A stretch of 22,826 nucleotides of DNA from CAYPXN01 sp964414715 (GCA_964414715.1 CAYPXN010000005.1:1-22826), one strand, 5' to 3'; shown: positions 7,714-15,081, counted from the stretch's first letter. Made by a program: numbers and translations. Notes: a model not told the origin generated them from the letters alone.

Positions 7714-7869
7714 ATCCTACCTTTACCCGATCAAAATAGGCCAATCGTTTGAAATCAACTTATCCTAGTCTCAACCAGAAAAATTCTGGTATCCTAAGAA
7801 AATTTTAGAATATTGAATCAGTATCCTAGATTCATGAAATACTGTTTGATCATCACTTCTATGATCCTA
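7714..7869. promoter_or_regulatory. Five ATCCTA motifs around a small hairpin, upstream of the 6443-7594 gene
   Basis: ATCCTA occurs on the plus strand at 7714, 7762, 7791, 7823 and 7864, all in one orientation. A perfect 6-bp hairpin, CCAGAA-AAA-TTCTGG (7775-7789), lies between the second and third copies. The block is in the only space that can hold the promoter of the leftward gene at 6443-7594. It may be a regulator-binding cluster; no known motif is recognised. Confidence 0.3.
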
Positions 7870-7876
7870 CATATTT

Positions 7877-7894
7877 TTATCCCGGAGAGCTCAC
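7877..7894. repeat. 18-bp repeat, copy 2, forming the 3' end of a gene
   Basis: Identical to 6324-6341. Here it supplies the last codons (VSSPG and stop) of the heparinase-like gene, so the C-terminus of that protein may have been set by insertion or recombination of the repeat. Confidence 0.7.
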
Positions 7895-10657
7895 GCTTCC
7901 AATAATCAAAACTCCTTCGCTGTTAGTAGTCCCTTGAAGGGCTCCTCCACCAATACTGACTGTGTTACCGCTGATATTATACTGGTAGACCGTATTTGGT
8001 TCGAGCCCTGTAATCATGTGACTTTGAGCTCCTGATGCCGTGTAAATAAGTGTTAAATTATTGGGCAAGTTCGATGTGATATCTTTTCTAAACATCACCA
8101 CCATGTTTCCGATTTGCACCCCATCAAAAGCTTCATTAGAAGCGGGACTACTTTGAATGGAAGTCATTTTTGTTTGTAAAACCCCGGGCAGGTTATCAGA
8201 CGCTTGAATCACATTCAGCAACTGAACATTGGAGTCGGTACTTTCTGCCTGAAATACTTTTGGCCAAACCACTTTAGCGGGTGTCACTGAAGTATCTTTA
8301 ATCATAATCGGTTCAAAACCCGGCACAAAATCAGACCCATCCCCTCTTTTTTCCCCGGGCAAATCCGCCAAGGATACCTGTGCATTCTTGGGTAAAAGAT
8401 TTTGAATATAAGATTTTTCTTGTCCCCCTTTGGTCTGTCCCGAAACCATTCCATTTACAGGCGCACTGGGCGCAGGTTCCGGATACAAGGTGACATTAAA
8501 ACGCTTAAAGAGTCCCGGATCTTTTGTAGTCGCCCGATCGTACACGACAATGTAATCAGACTTGCTTGCATTGTCCGGTTTGATCCACACCAAAGAGCGA
8601 CTGGCATGGGTCACATTATCTACCAAAAGGCCTGATTGAGTATATTTCTGGATTAAAAAATCCGGGGTGTTGGTTAGATTCTGATTGTAGACATTCGTCA
8701 AATCACACTGGGAGTAAATATACTTATTATCCAATGTCACCGTGGATACCGGATCGCCGGTAAGCTGGGTTCCGGAATCAAAAAAAACTTTTTGGAAATT
8801 ATTTCCTTGAGGATAAGTGGTACCATTCAACAAGGCTAAAGTATTGTTGTAGCCCGCTTTATCCAACTCAAAGTTCTGGGAATAACCCGTCAACACCTTG
8901 GTAACATAATCCCCTTTTCGATTCAGAGAAAAACCACCAATTTCTCCCACACCCATGTGATCGATACTGGCGTAGCTGCAATTGGAATGAAACCAGGAAC
9001 CATTGGCACCAAATTGATTACGAGAAATGATTCGTCCCATACCCGGATCCAGAAAATTCAAAGGGATATCTCCCGTATTGCGGGGATCCGGCAAGGCATT
9101 TTGATCCAAAGGATCAAAACTAAAATCATAGGCTAAAAACATCAGGGCCGGCAGATAACCTGAAATTCCACCATAATAAATACTACCGGAACTCTGAGAC
9201 ACTCTGTTATACAGATGATTAGGTCCCGTAAAAGAAGCGTTGGTCAAAGTCCACAAGGCCTTCTTGTAATTTTTATCGTGAACAGGATCTCCTTTTAAAA
9301 GATGCTCATACACTGCCCAACCCGCCAAAACACTATCAAGACCTGAAACAAAAACATCCGAGTCCTGCTGAAAAATACTTGCCACATGATAAAAAGAATA
9401 AGGCCAATGAAGGTTATCCCCTTCTGGCATATTTGCGATACCTGCAATAATACCATCCAAGCCCCGATCCCAAGCCGGCAAAGAAGTGAGCTGATCCAAG
9501 GGGGGAGGAGGTGTGTAAAGTCCTTTGGAGGCCAAAGTCTGAAGAGCAATACGGAGCATCAAATAATTTTTCATCGTGATTTCCCCATAACCATAGGGAC
9601 TTTCAGGTGCTAAACCACCGACTCCATCTTGGGTAAAAAATGCATAGAGTCTCGCAAGCGCTCCCCCTTCTAGTATTTGATTGTAATCGGAAAGTTTTTG
9701 AAAAACCTGTTTGGGAGGATTTACATTCGCATTCTTAATAGTCACAGGATCAAAATCCAAACCCTGCATTGCATGCACCATCAGGAAAAGATTTTTGGTT
9801 CCACCCGAAACATAGTTGTTCATGCCCCAACGGGAACGACGATGATCCGTCACAATATAATTCGCCATATGATCGGGATGATCTTTGATATCCAACAACT
9901 GGGCGCTCGTGAGAAGATTCGCAACATTTCCTTTGATATCCTGCCAAAGACTTGATCCATAACTTCCATGCGTAATGGAATCTGCCCACATGGTAAAAAC
10001 CAGATTGAGAGTTTCTTTATCACTCTGACTAAAGGCATCGTAGGCCCAGTCGAAAGCTAAAATGATTCCTTCCAATCCTTCGCTTCCCCGATTCTTGGAA
10101 GGAAAAGTGTATTCCCGAAAAGGCTGAGAATCGTCAAAGCCTTGAGCTACCTGATTGGCCACCCACATCACGATGTTTCTTGCCATTTTTCCATCTTCAG
10201 GTTTTTGCTCCAATAAGTACATCAAGGCATAAAACAAGGCGTACTGTTCTGTGCTATCATTGGTCATCTGAAAATTTCCCCAATCGCAAAAGGGAATGAC
10301 CTTAATCGTTTTATTGGGATCACTGGGGCTGGGAGCTTGAACAAGATTTTTACATGCCGCTGGATCCATCACTACCTGAGGATTTCCTGTATCAAACTTG
10401 GCGACCGTCTTTGCGCGAAAATCTGCGATCTGCTTCAGAGCTTGCAAGGCTTTGCTCATTGAGTTGTTTGAATTATAGCGTTGTCGCAGTTCGGGGAGAT
10501 CATCTTTACGAATTAACAATCGCGGATGCGGACTTTGATCATCCGACACCAAGGAACCCGTTCCCGGATTTGATTGAGGGGCTTGTCCATGATTACTGCA
10601 ATTCGAGAGAAAAAACAGAAATCCCAAACCTATTATTTTTAAAAATTTCATTTTCAT
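7877..10657 (-). CDS. Heparinase II/III-like lipoprotein, putative polysaccharide lyase
   Basis: A 926-aa protein with a signal peptide and lipobox LSNC (Cys20). HPRLLIRKDDLPELRQR at ~44-60 is the usual entry to heparinase II/III and alginate-lyase-like proteins. An alpha-rich region follows, with GLEGIILAFDWAYD (194-207) and RWGMNNYVSGGTKN (276-289), as in the alpha/alpha toroid of these lyases. The beta-rich C-terminal half contains DHMGVGEIGGFSLNRKG (566-582), comparable to the conserved His/Asp/Gly-F region of heparinase II. The substrate, presumably an acidic polysaccharide, cannot be told. A GAGGG Shine-Dalgarno precedes the ATG, and a sigma-54 promoter lies at 10713-10730. The last residues come from the 18-bp repeat. 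Confidence 0.7.
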   Translation of the reverse strand: MKMKFLKIIGLGFLFFLSNCSNHGQAPQSNPGTGSLVSDDQSPHPRLLIRKDDLPELRQRYNSNNSMSKALQALKQIADFRAKTVAKFDTGNPQVVMDPAACKNLVQAPSPSDPNKTIKVIPFCDWGNFQMTNDSTEQYALFYALMYLLEQKPEDGKMARNIVMWVANQVAQGFDDSQPFREYTFPSKNRGSEGLEGIILAFDWAYDAFSQSDKETLNLVFTMWADSITHGSYGSSLWQDIKGNVANLLTSAQLLDIKDHPDHMANYIVTDHRRSRWGMNNYVSGGTKNLFLMVHAMQGLDFDPVTIKNANVNPPKQVFQKLSDYNQILEGGALARLYAFFTQDGVGGLAPESPYGYGEITMKNYLMLRIALQTLASKGLYTPPPPLDQLTSLPAWDRGLDGIIAGIANMPEGDNLHWPYSFYHVASIFQQDSDVFVSGLDSVLAGWAVYEHLLKGDPVHDKNYKKALWTLTNASFTGPNHLYNRVSQSSGSIYYGGISGYLPALMFLAYDFSFDPLDQNALPDPRNTGDIPLNFLDPGMGRIISRNQFGANGSWFHSNCSYASIDHMGVGEIGGFSLNRKGDYVTKVLTGYSQNFELDKAGYNNTLALLNGTTYPQGNNFQKVFFDSGTQLTGDPVSTVTLDNKYIYSQCDLTNVYNQNLTNTPDFLIQKYTQSGLLVDNVTHASRSLVWIKPDNASKSDYIVVYDRATTKDPGLFKRFNVTLYPEPAPSAPVNGMVSGQTKGGQEKSYIQNLLPKNAQVSLADLPGEKRGDGSDFVPGFEPIMIKDTSVTPAKVVWPKVFQAESTDSNVQLLNVIQASDNLPGVLQTKMTSIQSSPASNEAFDGVQIGNMVVMFRKDITSNLPNNLTLIYTASGAQSHMITGLEPNTVYQYNISGNTVSIGGGALQGTTNSEGVLIIGSVSSPG

Positions 10658-10712
10658 GAATGTGCCCTCATCTTGAAAGTTAGCGCGAAACGCGTGAATA
10701 CCTTCTAAGTAT

Positions 10713-10730
10713 AAGCAAGAAAGGTGCCAA
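10713..10730 (-). promoter_or_regulatory. Sigma-54 (-24/-12) promoter of the heparinase-like gene
   Basis: Reading leftward: TTGGCACCTTTCTTGCTT. The GG (10728-10727) and GC (10716-10715) are separated by exactly 10 nt, and both half-sites match the TGGCAC-N5-TTGCT consensus. The predicted +1 is near 10703, leaving a ~46-nt leader with a GAGGG Shine-Dalgarno. Confidence 0.8.
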
Positions 10731-10815
10731 AAAATGTTCCATCAAAATGAAAGCTTTTGCAGGAAATTGCTTAGTATAATGTCAGTTCTCATAAGCTCGA
10801 AGAATATTTTTTACC

Positions 10816-10848
10816 TTTTTGAAAAAAACTTTGTCGTTTTTGAAAAAA
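10816..10848. repeat. Two phased TTTTTGAAAAAA repeats, possible enhancer or bent DNA
   Basis: TTTTTGAAAAAA at 10816-10827 and 10837-10848, offset by 21 bp (two helical turns) and each nearly self-complementary. They sit ~115-145 bp upstream of the leftward and ~95-127 bp upstream of the rightward sigma-54 start, a usual place for activator sites. A shared regulator site or an intrinsic A-tract bend are both possible. Confidence 0.3.
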
Positions 10849-10915
10849 TTTTCCATCCAAAGAGCCTCGAACAAAGCTCAGAAGCAATATAAAGCACTTT
10901 TAGACCAAAACAAAC

Positions 10916-10933
10916 TTGGCATCCTCTTTGCTT
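10916..10933 (+). promoter_or_regulatory. Sigma-54 (-24/-12) promoter facing right into a short RNA
   Basis: TTGGCATCCTCTTTGCTT, with GG at 10918-10919 and GC at 10930-10931 (10-nt spacing). It differs from the leftward element only in the spacer and at one base of GGCAC. Predicted +1 near 10943, only ~20 nt before the terminator hairpin. Confidence 0.6.
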
Positions 10934-10942
10934 ATATACAGT

Positions 10943-11006
10943 TTTGTAATTTGCATAGCCCTCTATATCGGCACCTGGCATCAGCTGGGTGCCGATATGC
11001 CTTTTT
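10943..11006 (+). ncRNA. Candidate ~64-nt sigma-54-dependent small RNA
   Basis: Defined by the -24/-12 promoter at 10916-10933 and the intrinsic terminator at 10964-11006. The RNA would have a ~21-nt AU-rich single-stranded 5' part (TTTTGTAATTTGCATAGCC region) and a long terminator stem, the layout of many Hfq-type small RNAs. No ORF of useful length fits. If transcription instead starts at the TATAAT at 10775-10780, the RNA would be ~220 nt. No known RNA family is recognised. Confidence 0.4.
10964..11006 (+). terminator. Strong intrinsic terminator
   Basis: The stem ATATCGGCACC (10965-10975) pairs perfectly with GGTGCCGATAT (10988-10998). TGGC/GCTG extends it (two G-U pairs) around an ATCA loop, and GCC-TTTTT follows. 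The U-tract is only on the plus strand, so it cannot serve the leftward genes and implies a rightward transcript here. Confidence 0.8.
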
Positions 11007-11097
11007 AGGGACAAAAATTTTCAAAGTAACTCTCTCCCACCCCATACATTCCCAATAAGGATTATTTGAGGTTAAAAAAAAGCCTTGTTAATTTAGA

Positions 11098-12996
11098 TTA
11101 TAATTCTTCGATCCAGGTAGCGACTTTGGCAATCGTAGAACTGACGATGTGATTGATTTTCGGATCATTCGCCAGACTTAGATAAAACAGAAGGGTTTCA
11201 TTATCGGGGGATACTTCAATTCCCTCCTCCCAACATTGCTGAGCTTTTTCAAATTCTCCCGCTCTCCAATAAGCCCAACCCAAAGATGTTAAAACCGAAA
11301 CATTTTTTGCTTCATAACTTCTTAACAACTCATAACAAAAAATTTCCAGACGAGACTTGTCTTTTTTTTCAGCAAGCTTTGCTATCTGCTTTATGGCTGT
11401 GAAACTTTTTGCAGGATTAAAATTTTCCCGCATGGCCAAGTCATAATAATGTGCCGATTCTTGGAGATAACTTTCATTTACCTTGCAATTCTCCTTTAAG
11501 GCCTCGGCAAGAAAATAATAAGATTCTCCCGAAGGATTTTTCTCTACCCAGGCCCTGCGAAGCTGAATAACATCTTCTGCTCTCTCTTCCTGGGAATAAA
11601 GGGCATCCAAAGCCCAGAGGCTATCCTGATGGGCAGGATTCATGCGATTGGCTTTTTCAAGCCACTTCCTCGCTTGTTCTTCTTGATCCAAATTTTTGTA
11701 AGTAATTCCCAGGGCAAAAGTAGCATAAACACTCTTCGGATTTTCTTTTAACACCGCCTTCCAGGCATCCAAAGATAGGAGATACATTTCTCGCGAAGCA
11801 AAAGAAAATGAAGGGTTTTGCGGGTTCAAATCACAAGCCATTTTTTCATATTGATCTGCCAATAAAAACTCGGCTTTACCTTGCGCCTTTTCACTCATTT
11901 CTAGCAAATAAGCAGTTAAAATCAGGTGGGGAGCCGTAGAAAGACGGGCTTGTGTAAAATCCCAATTTGTTTCTTTCATGAGTTGAACGGCTTTCGGAAT
12001 TCGAAGATAAATCTCATCCGTTTCGGGTCCCAAATGACGGATCAAGCGGTTCAAGAGATCCGCCTTGATTTCCCTTTCCCAGCCCGTATATTTCAAAGCT
12101 TCAAAAGTTTTCCGGTAATTCTGAGTAAAAAGACCTTTTTCGTCTTCCAACACAGGAGACAAAGCAAGGGCTTCCGACACATCCAATCCATTCACAAATA
12201 CAATGCTTTGTCGAACTCCAAAGGGTTGTTTCGATGTCAGTAAAAGATCAAAACTGTTTTGCAGATCTATCATTGGAAATCGAGATCCAGACAAATCTTT
12301 TCCTTCTCGATCAAAATAATTCAATCCGTCGCTTCCAAAAATAAACTCTCCCGTAAAATTCCATTGTTGCGCAATATGTTTGGCAAGAGACCTCGTCATC
12401 CAACAGGCTACACATCGAATCATTCTCAATTTTTCTGAAGGAAAAAATGAAAAGTCCGTATTTTCATCCACAAATTTTTCCAAAGGAGAAGGTGATAAAA
12501 GTATTCTGGATCCTTCATTTTTCCCATCTTCCGCTCTCTGCCCATGACTTTCCAAAGTAAGCTCTTCCGGAAAAATTCCAAGAGCTTTCATCCTTTCTGA
12601 AAGATCTTTCAAATTTGCTCCGGGAATAAAAGTAGCCAAATCATTTATTATATAAATGGCATCGAAACGATCGCTTTTCTTATCGGACTCTCCTACAAAA
12701 CTTGTTGAAACAATCAGCACACGCTTATTCTGCGAAGGATCCGGATTTTCTTTGATCACCGCCGCCTGCGCAATATTGCTCCCTGTAACTTTCATGGAAG
12801 CCTGAGTCCAAAGAAGAGAAGTGAAACGCGGCGCTGCATCAGGCAATTTTGTTGCCTCTTCCTCTCTACAAATGGAATCCAAACGATCTCGATTTGAAGA
12901 AACTCGAATTTCCTCTCGAGAATCCGCATGCGACACCGCTGCTCCGGAGGAGTAAAATAGTTCGCAATAGCGTGTATGGATTCTGGGATCGGTCAT
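11098..12996 (-). CDS. Clan CD-like cysteine peptidase domain fused to TPRs
   Basis: A 632-aa protein without signal peptide. Residues ~90-260 look like a caspase-hemoglobinase fold: strand RVLIVSTSF (92-100), strand AIYIIND (113-119), ELTLESHGQ with His151, and RMIRCVACWMTRSLAKHIA with Cys195 and Cys198. A hydrophobic strand ending in HG, then ~45 residues later a strand ending in Cys and an amphipathic helix, is the His-Cys dyad layout of clan CD domains (C80/CPD, DUF4347, CHAT). Cys198 is the better nucleophile by position. TPR-like helices follow at ~420-500 and ~565-612 (ALGITYKNLDQEEQARKWLE, SLGWAYWRAGEFEKAQ). It lies 61 nt after the coiled-coil gene and shares its sigma-54 promoter. 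No Shine-Dalgarno is evident. Whether it is active, regulatory or an effector is unknown. Confidence 0.5.
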   Translation of the reverse strand: MTDPRIHTRYCELFYSSGAAVSHADSREEIRVSSNRDRLDSICREEEATKLPDAAPRFTSLLWTQASMKVTGSNIAQAAVIKENPDPSQNKRVLIVSTSFVGESDKKSDRFDAIYIINDLATFIPGANLKDLSERMKALGIFPEELTLESHGQRAEDGKNEGSRILLSPSPLEKFVDENTDFSFFPSEKLRMIRCVACWMTRSLAKHIAQQWNFTGEFIFGSDGLNYFDREGKDLSGSRFPMIDLQNSFDLLLTSKQPFGVRQSIVFVNGLDVSEALALSPVLEDEKGLFTQNYRKTFEALKYTGWEREIKADLLNRLIRHLGPETDEIYLRIPKAVQLMKETNWDFTQARLSTAPHLILTAYLLEMSEKAQGKAEFLLADQYEKMACDLNPQNPSFSFASREMYLLSLDAWKAVLKENPKSVYATFALGITYKNLDQEEQARKWLEKANRMNPAHQDSLWALDALYSQEERAEDVIQLRRAWVEKNPSGESYYFLAEALKENCKVNESYLQESAHYYDLAMRENFNPAKSFTAIKQIAKLAEKKDKSRLEIFCYELLRSYEAKNVSVLTSLGWAYWRAGEFEKAQQCWEEGIEVSPDNETLLFYLSLANDPKINHIVSSTIAKVATWIEEL

Positions 12997-13057
12997 AAAA
13001 TCAAACGAAACAAAAAATTCGTTTCCTTCTTTTTAAAAATGCGATCCGAACCTTTTT

Positions 13058-13564
13058 TTAGTGCTTAGGCACTTTATGAAAAGTGGCTTTTGGAAGCTCA
13101 AGAGTCTGTATCACTTCGAAATACGCCGCTGGAGGAGGAGTTTTCTGCAACAATTTCCTTATGGCAGAATCATTGAATAAGTTATGGTGGATCAGCACTC
13201 GCTTTACTTCAAAGAAGAATGCTTTAGGTGGGCTTTTTTCAAAAGCAGGTTTTTTTGCCACAGGAGAAGATTCGGCCTTTTTCTGAGGTGCTTCTTTAGC
13301 AGACGCCAACTTAAGCTCTTTTTTGTATTCCGCTTGCGCTGCTTCTACTTTTTCTTGTGCTTTTGCTAAAAGAGGAGTGAGTCGATCTACTTCATTTGTA
13401 TCTCCCTTATTTTTTGCAGCTTTCAATTGTAATTCTAATACATTTCTTTCCATTCCCGCTGTTTCATACGTTTCTTTAGCTCTTTGAACGGAGGGAACCA
13501 AATGATCTTCCGGCATTTGAATGTTTGAACTATTTTGACTTAATACTCCTTGTGTGCCCGCCAT
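13058..13564 (-). CDS. Coiled-coil protein of unknown function, sigma-54-controlled
   Basis: A 168-aa hydrophilic protein, Ala/Lys/Glu-rich, with no signal peptide or membrane segment. Residues ~22-92 are predicted coiled coil (repeated A-K-x-x-E patterns). A Lys/Pro/Ala linker (~93-113) follows, then a C-terminal helical part with two similar motifs, AFFFEVKRVL and AAYFEVIQTL, about 34 residues apart. The start is supported by AAAGGAG 7 nt upstream. It is the first gene after a strong -24/-12 promoter and is followed after 61 nt by the peptidase-like/TPR gene. It may be a partner or substrate of that protein; this is inferred from position only. Confidence 0.6.
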   Translation of the reverse strand: MAGTQGVLSQNSSNIQMPEDHLVPSVQRAKETYETAGMERNVLELQLKAAKNKGDTNEVDRLTPLLAKAQEKVEAAQAEYKKELKLASAKEAPQKKAESSPVAKKPAFEKSPPKAFFFEVKRVLIHHNLFNDSAIRKLLQKTPPPAAYFEVIQTLELPKATFHKVPKH

Positions 13565-13610
13565 GAATATGCTCCTTTATAAATGAATAAAAAATTACCC
13601 AAGAGGGCAT

Positions 13611-13628
13611 AAGCAAGGGCTGTGCCAG
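13611..13628 (-). promoter_or_regulatory. Sigma-54 (-24/-12) promoter of the coiled-coil and peptidase-like operon
   Basis: Reading leftward: CTGGCACAGCCCTTGCTT. GG (13626-13625) and GC (13614-13613) are 10 nt apart, a near-perfect match. Predicted +1 is near 13601, ~37 nt before the ATG. A TTTTTGAAA tract at 13709-13717 lies ~110 bp upstream of the start, like the repeats at 10816-10848. Confidence 0.8.
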
Positions 13629-13766
13629 AATTAAAAATGTAAAAATTGTTAATAAAAGTAATGACTTGAAACAGTTTTAAAGAAATAAACAGGCTATTTT
13701 CTGTCTGATTTTTGAAATTTTTTACCTCCTCACTTCTCATGAAGGTAAATTCTTTCAAATTCTATT

Positions 13767-14351
13767 TTACACTTCCCCATGACGAAAACAGCTCAACAAG
13801 TGGTCGTTCACCATTCCCACCGCCTGCATGTGGGCGTAGATAATGGTGGAACCCACGAAATTAAACCCGCGTTTTTTTAAATCCTTACTGAAACGATCGG
13901 AAATTTCTGTGCGGGGAGGAATTTCTTTCAAGTTTTTGATTTTGTTCTGAATCGGTTTTTCATCCACAAATTGCCATTGATAGCGATCAAAAGTTCCAAA
14001 CGCTTCTACCACCTTTAAAAATGCTTGAGCATTTTTCACGGCAGATTCTACTTTAAGGCGATTACGAATAATTCCCGGATTTTGAAGCAGGGAATTTATT
14101 TTTTTTGCATCATAACGCGCGATTTTCTCTACATTGAAATGATCGAAAGCATCCCTGTAATTTTCACGTTTTTTAAGAACAGTGAGCCAACTCAAACCCG
14201 CTTGAGCACCTTCCAAAATCAAAAATTCAAAAAGTTTTTGATCGTCATGAACAGGAACTCCCCACTCTGTATCATGATACTGAATATAGAGAGGATCGCT
14301 TTCACACCAAGAACAACGGATTTTGTCGGATGGAATTAAAAAACGGGACAT
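13767..14351 (-). CDS. tag: DNA-3-methyladenine glycosylase I
   Basis: A 194-aa base-excision repair enzyme that removes N3-methyladenine from alkylated DNA. All zinc ligands of E. coli Tag are present with a constant +9 offset: Cys13, His26, His184, Cys188. The base-recognition Glu47 and Trp55 are in EGAQAGLSWLTVLKKRENYR; YHDTEWGVP and GFNFVGSTIIYAHMQAVGMVNDH are the other family signatures. An extra Cys16 follows the first ligand. The ATG (14351-14349) lies inside a hairpin that looks like the terminator of the gene upstream, and no clear Shine-Dalgarno is present, so initiation here may be structurally controlled. Confidence 0.95.
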   Translation of the reverse strand: MSRFLIPSDKIRCSWCESDPLYIQYHDTEWGVPVHDDQKLFEFLILEGAQAGLSWLTVLKKRENYRDAFDHFNVEKIARYDAKKINSLLQNPGIIRNRLKVESAVKNAQAFLKVVEAFGTFDRYQWQFVDEKPIQNKIKNLKEIPPRTEISDRFSKDLKKRGFNFVGSTIIYAHMQAVGMVNDHLLSCFRHGEV

Positions 14352-14375
14352 AGCCGCAATGGCTAGCCCCGTTTT
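14338..14375 (-). terminator. Intrinsic terminator overlapping the tag start codon
   Basis: Reading leftward: AAAACGGG (14375-14368), TAGCC (14365-14361), loop ATTGC, GGCTA (14355-14351), CCCGTTTT (14347-14340) and two more T. It follows the Cys-rich lipoprotein gene (stop at 14410) by 34 nt, so it probably terminates that gene. The tag ATG (14351-14349) starts within the right arm, so the same structure could limit tag transcription or translation. Confidence 0.6.
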
Positions 14376-14409
14376 GAAAATAAAGAAAGAATTTTATATT
14401 TTGCTTTTA

Positions 14410-15081
14410 CTATTGAGGTGTACAGGTAGAATCTCCATACCCTGAACCATAGGAAAAGCATCCTGTTTTATTGGTTTCGTGATCCACACCCCAAAAACAG
14501 TTGTGTTGATCTATCTTGGTGGCGTTCTCGCAAGGAACATAGTTCCCCGCATCATCAAAACATTTATCCTGATAAGAGGTATTACATGTGTCCTTGGAAG
14601 TAATTGCATGACAATCATCTACTTTATTCGCATTGCATGCACCCGTTCCATCCTGACAAGGATTTTGATCAGCTCCACAATTCACAGCAAACTGACAAAT
14701 ACTCGCAACGGTCAAACATTGTGTTTCTCCAATACAATAAGCCTCTTTTGCCACACAATCGACTACAGCTTGACCGCTTCCATCCACAGATTCCTTGTTG
14801 GCAATAAACAAGAGATCTGCATAAGAAATTGTTTGACTCGGTGTATGCGATCCCGAATCACCCGGGTGCAACTCACAAGGTCCTCCAAAAACCGATGTAT
14901 AATCAATGGCTGGGCCACTCAAACAAGCACTCACGTCTGTTCCCGCTTCATCAACACTGGTGCTTTGGCCCGAAACCGTGGAACCGCCACTTCCACAAGA
15001 CCATGCTCCGGAAAACAGAAACAAAGCCATGAGCAACAGAGATAACTTCACCCCAATTTTTTGAGACTTAGGTAAATGCAT
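14410..15081 (-). CDS. Cys-rich lipoprotein of unknown function
   Basis: A 223-aa protein. The signal peptide leads to GAWSC (Cys29), then a Gly/Ser/Thr-rich stretch. The mature part has 16 further Cys, an even number that would allow eight disulfides; they are spread through short Asp/Asn/Gly-rich segments such as QNPCQDGTGACNANKVDDC and QDKCFDDAGNYVPCEN, which recall small calcium-binding or EGF-like modules without matching one that I can name. AGGGGG lies 6 nt before the ATG. The gene is divergent from the CBM protein gene across a 385-nt gap and ends at the hairpin terminator over tag. Probably periplasmic or on the cell surface. Confidence 0.65.
   Translation of the reverse strand: MHLPKSQKIGVKLSLLLMALFLFSGAWSCGSGGSTVSGQSTSVDEAGTDVSACLSGPAIDYTSVFGGPCELHPGDSGSHTPSQTISYADLLFIANKESVDGSGQAVVDCVAKEAYCIGETQCLTVASICQFAVNCGADQNPCQDGTGACNANKVDDCHAITSKDTCNTSYQDKCFDDAGNYVPCENATKIDQHNCFWGVDHETNKTGCFSYGSGYGDSTCTPQ

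Larger units (their letters stand above)
10658..11097. other. 440-nt regulatory gap with divergent sigma-54 promoters and a short RNA
   Basis: Bounded by two leftward genes. From left to right it holds a leftward -24/-12 promoter (10713-10730), a TATAAT (10775-10780) without a good -35, two phased TTTTTGAAAAAA repeats (10816-10848), a rightward -24/-12 promoter (10916-10933) and a hairpin terminator (10964-11006). Two open frames across it contain the terminator hairpin and look spurious. Confidence 0.6.

Noticed and set aside
10811..11014. 67-codon minus-strand open frame
   Set aside because: It covers the same terminator hairpin and phased A-tracts and has no ribosome binding site or recognisable motif.
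10819..11058. 79-codon plus-strand open frame
   Set aside because: It starts at TTG without Shine-Dalgarno and runs straight through a strong intrinsic terminator hairpin; composition is not protein-like.
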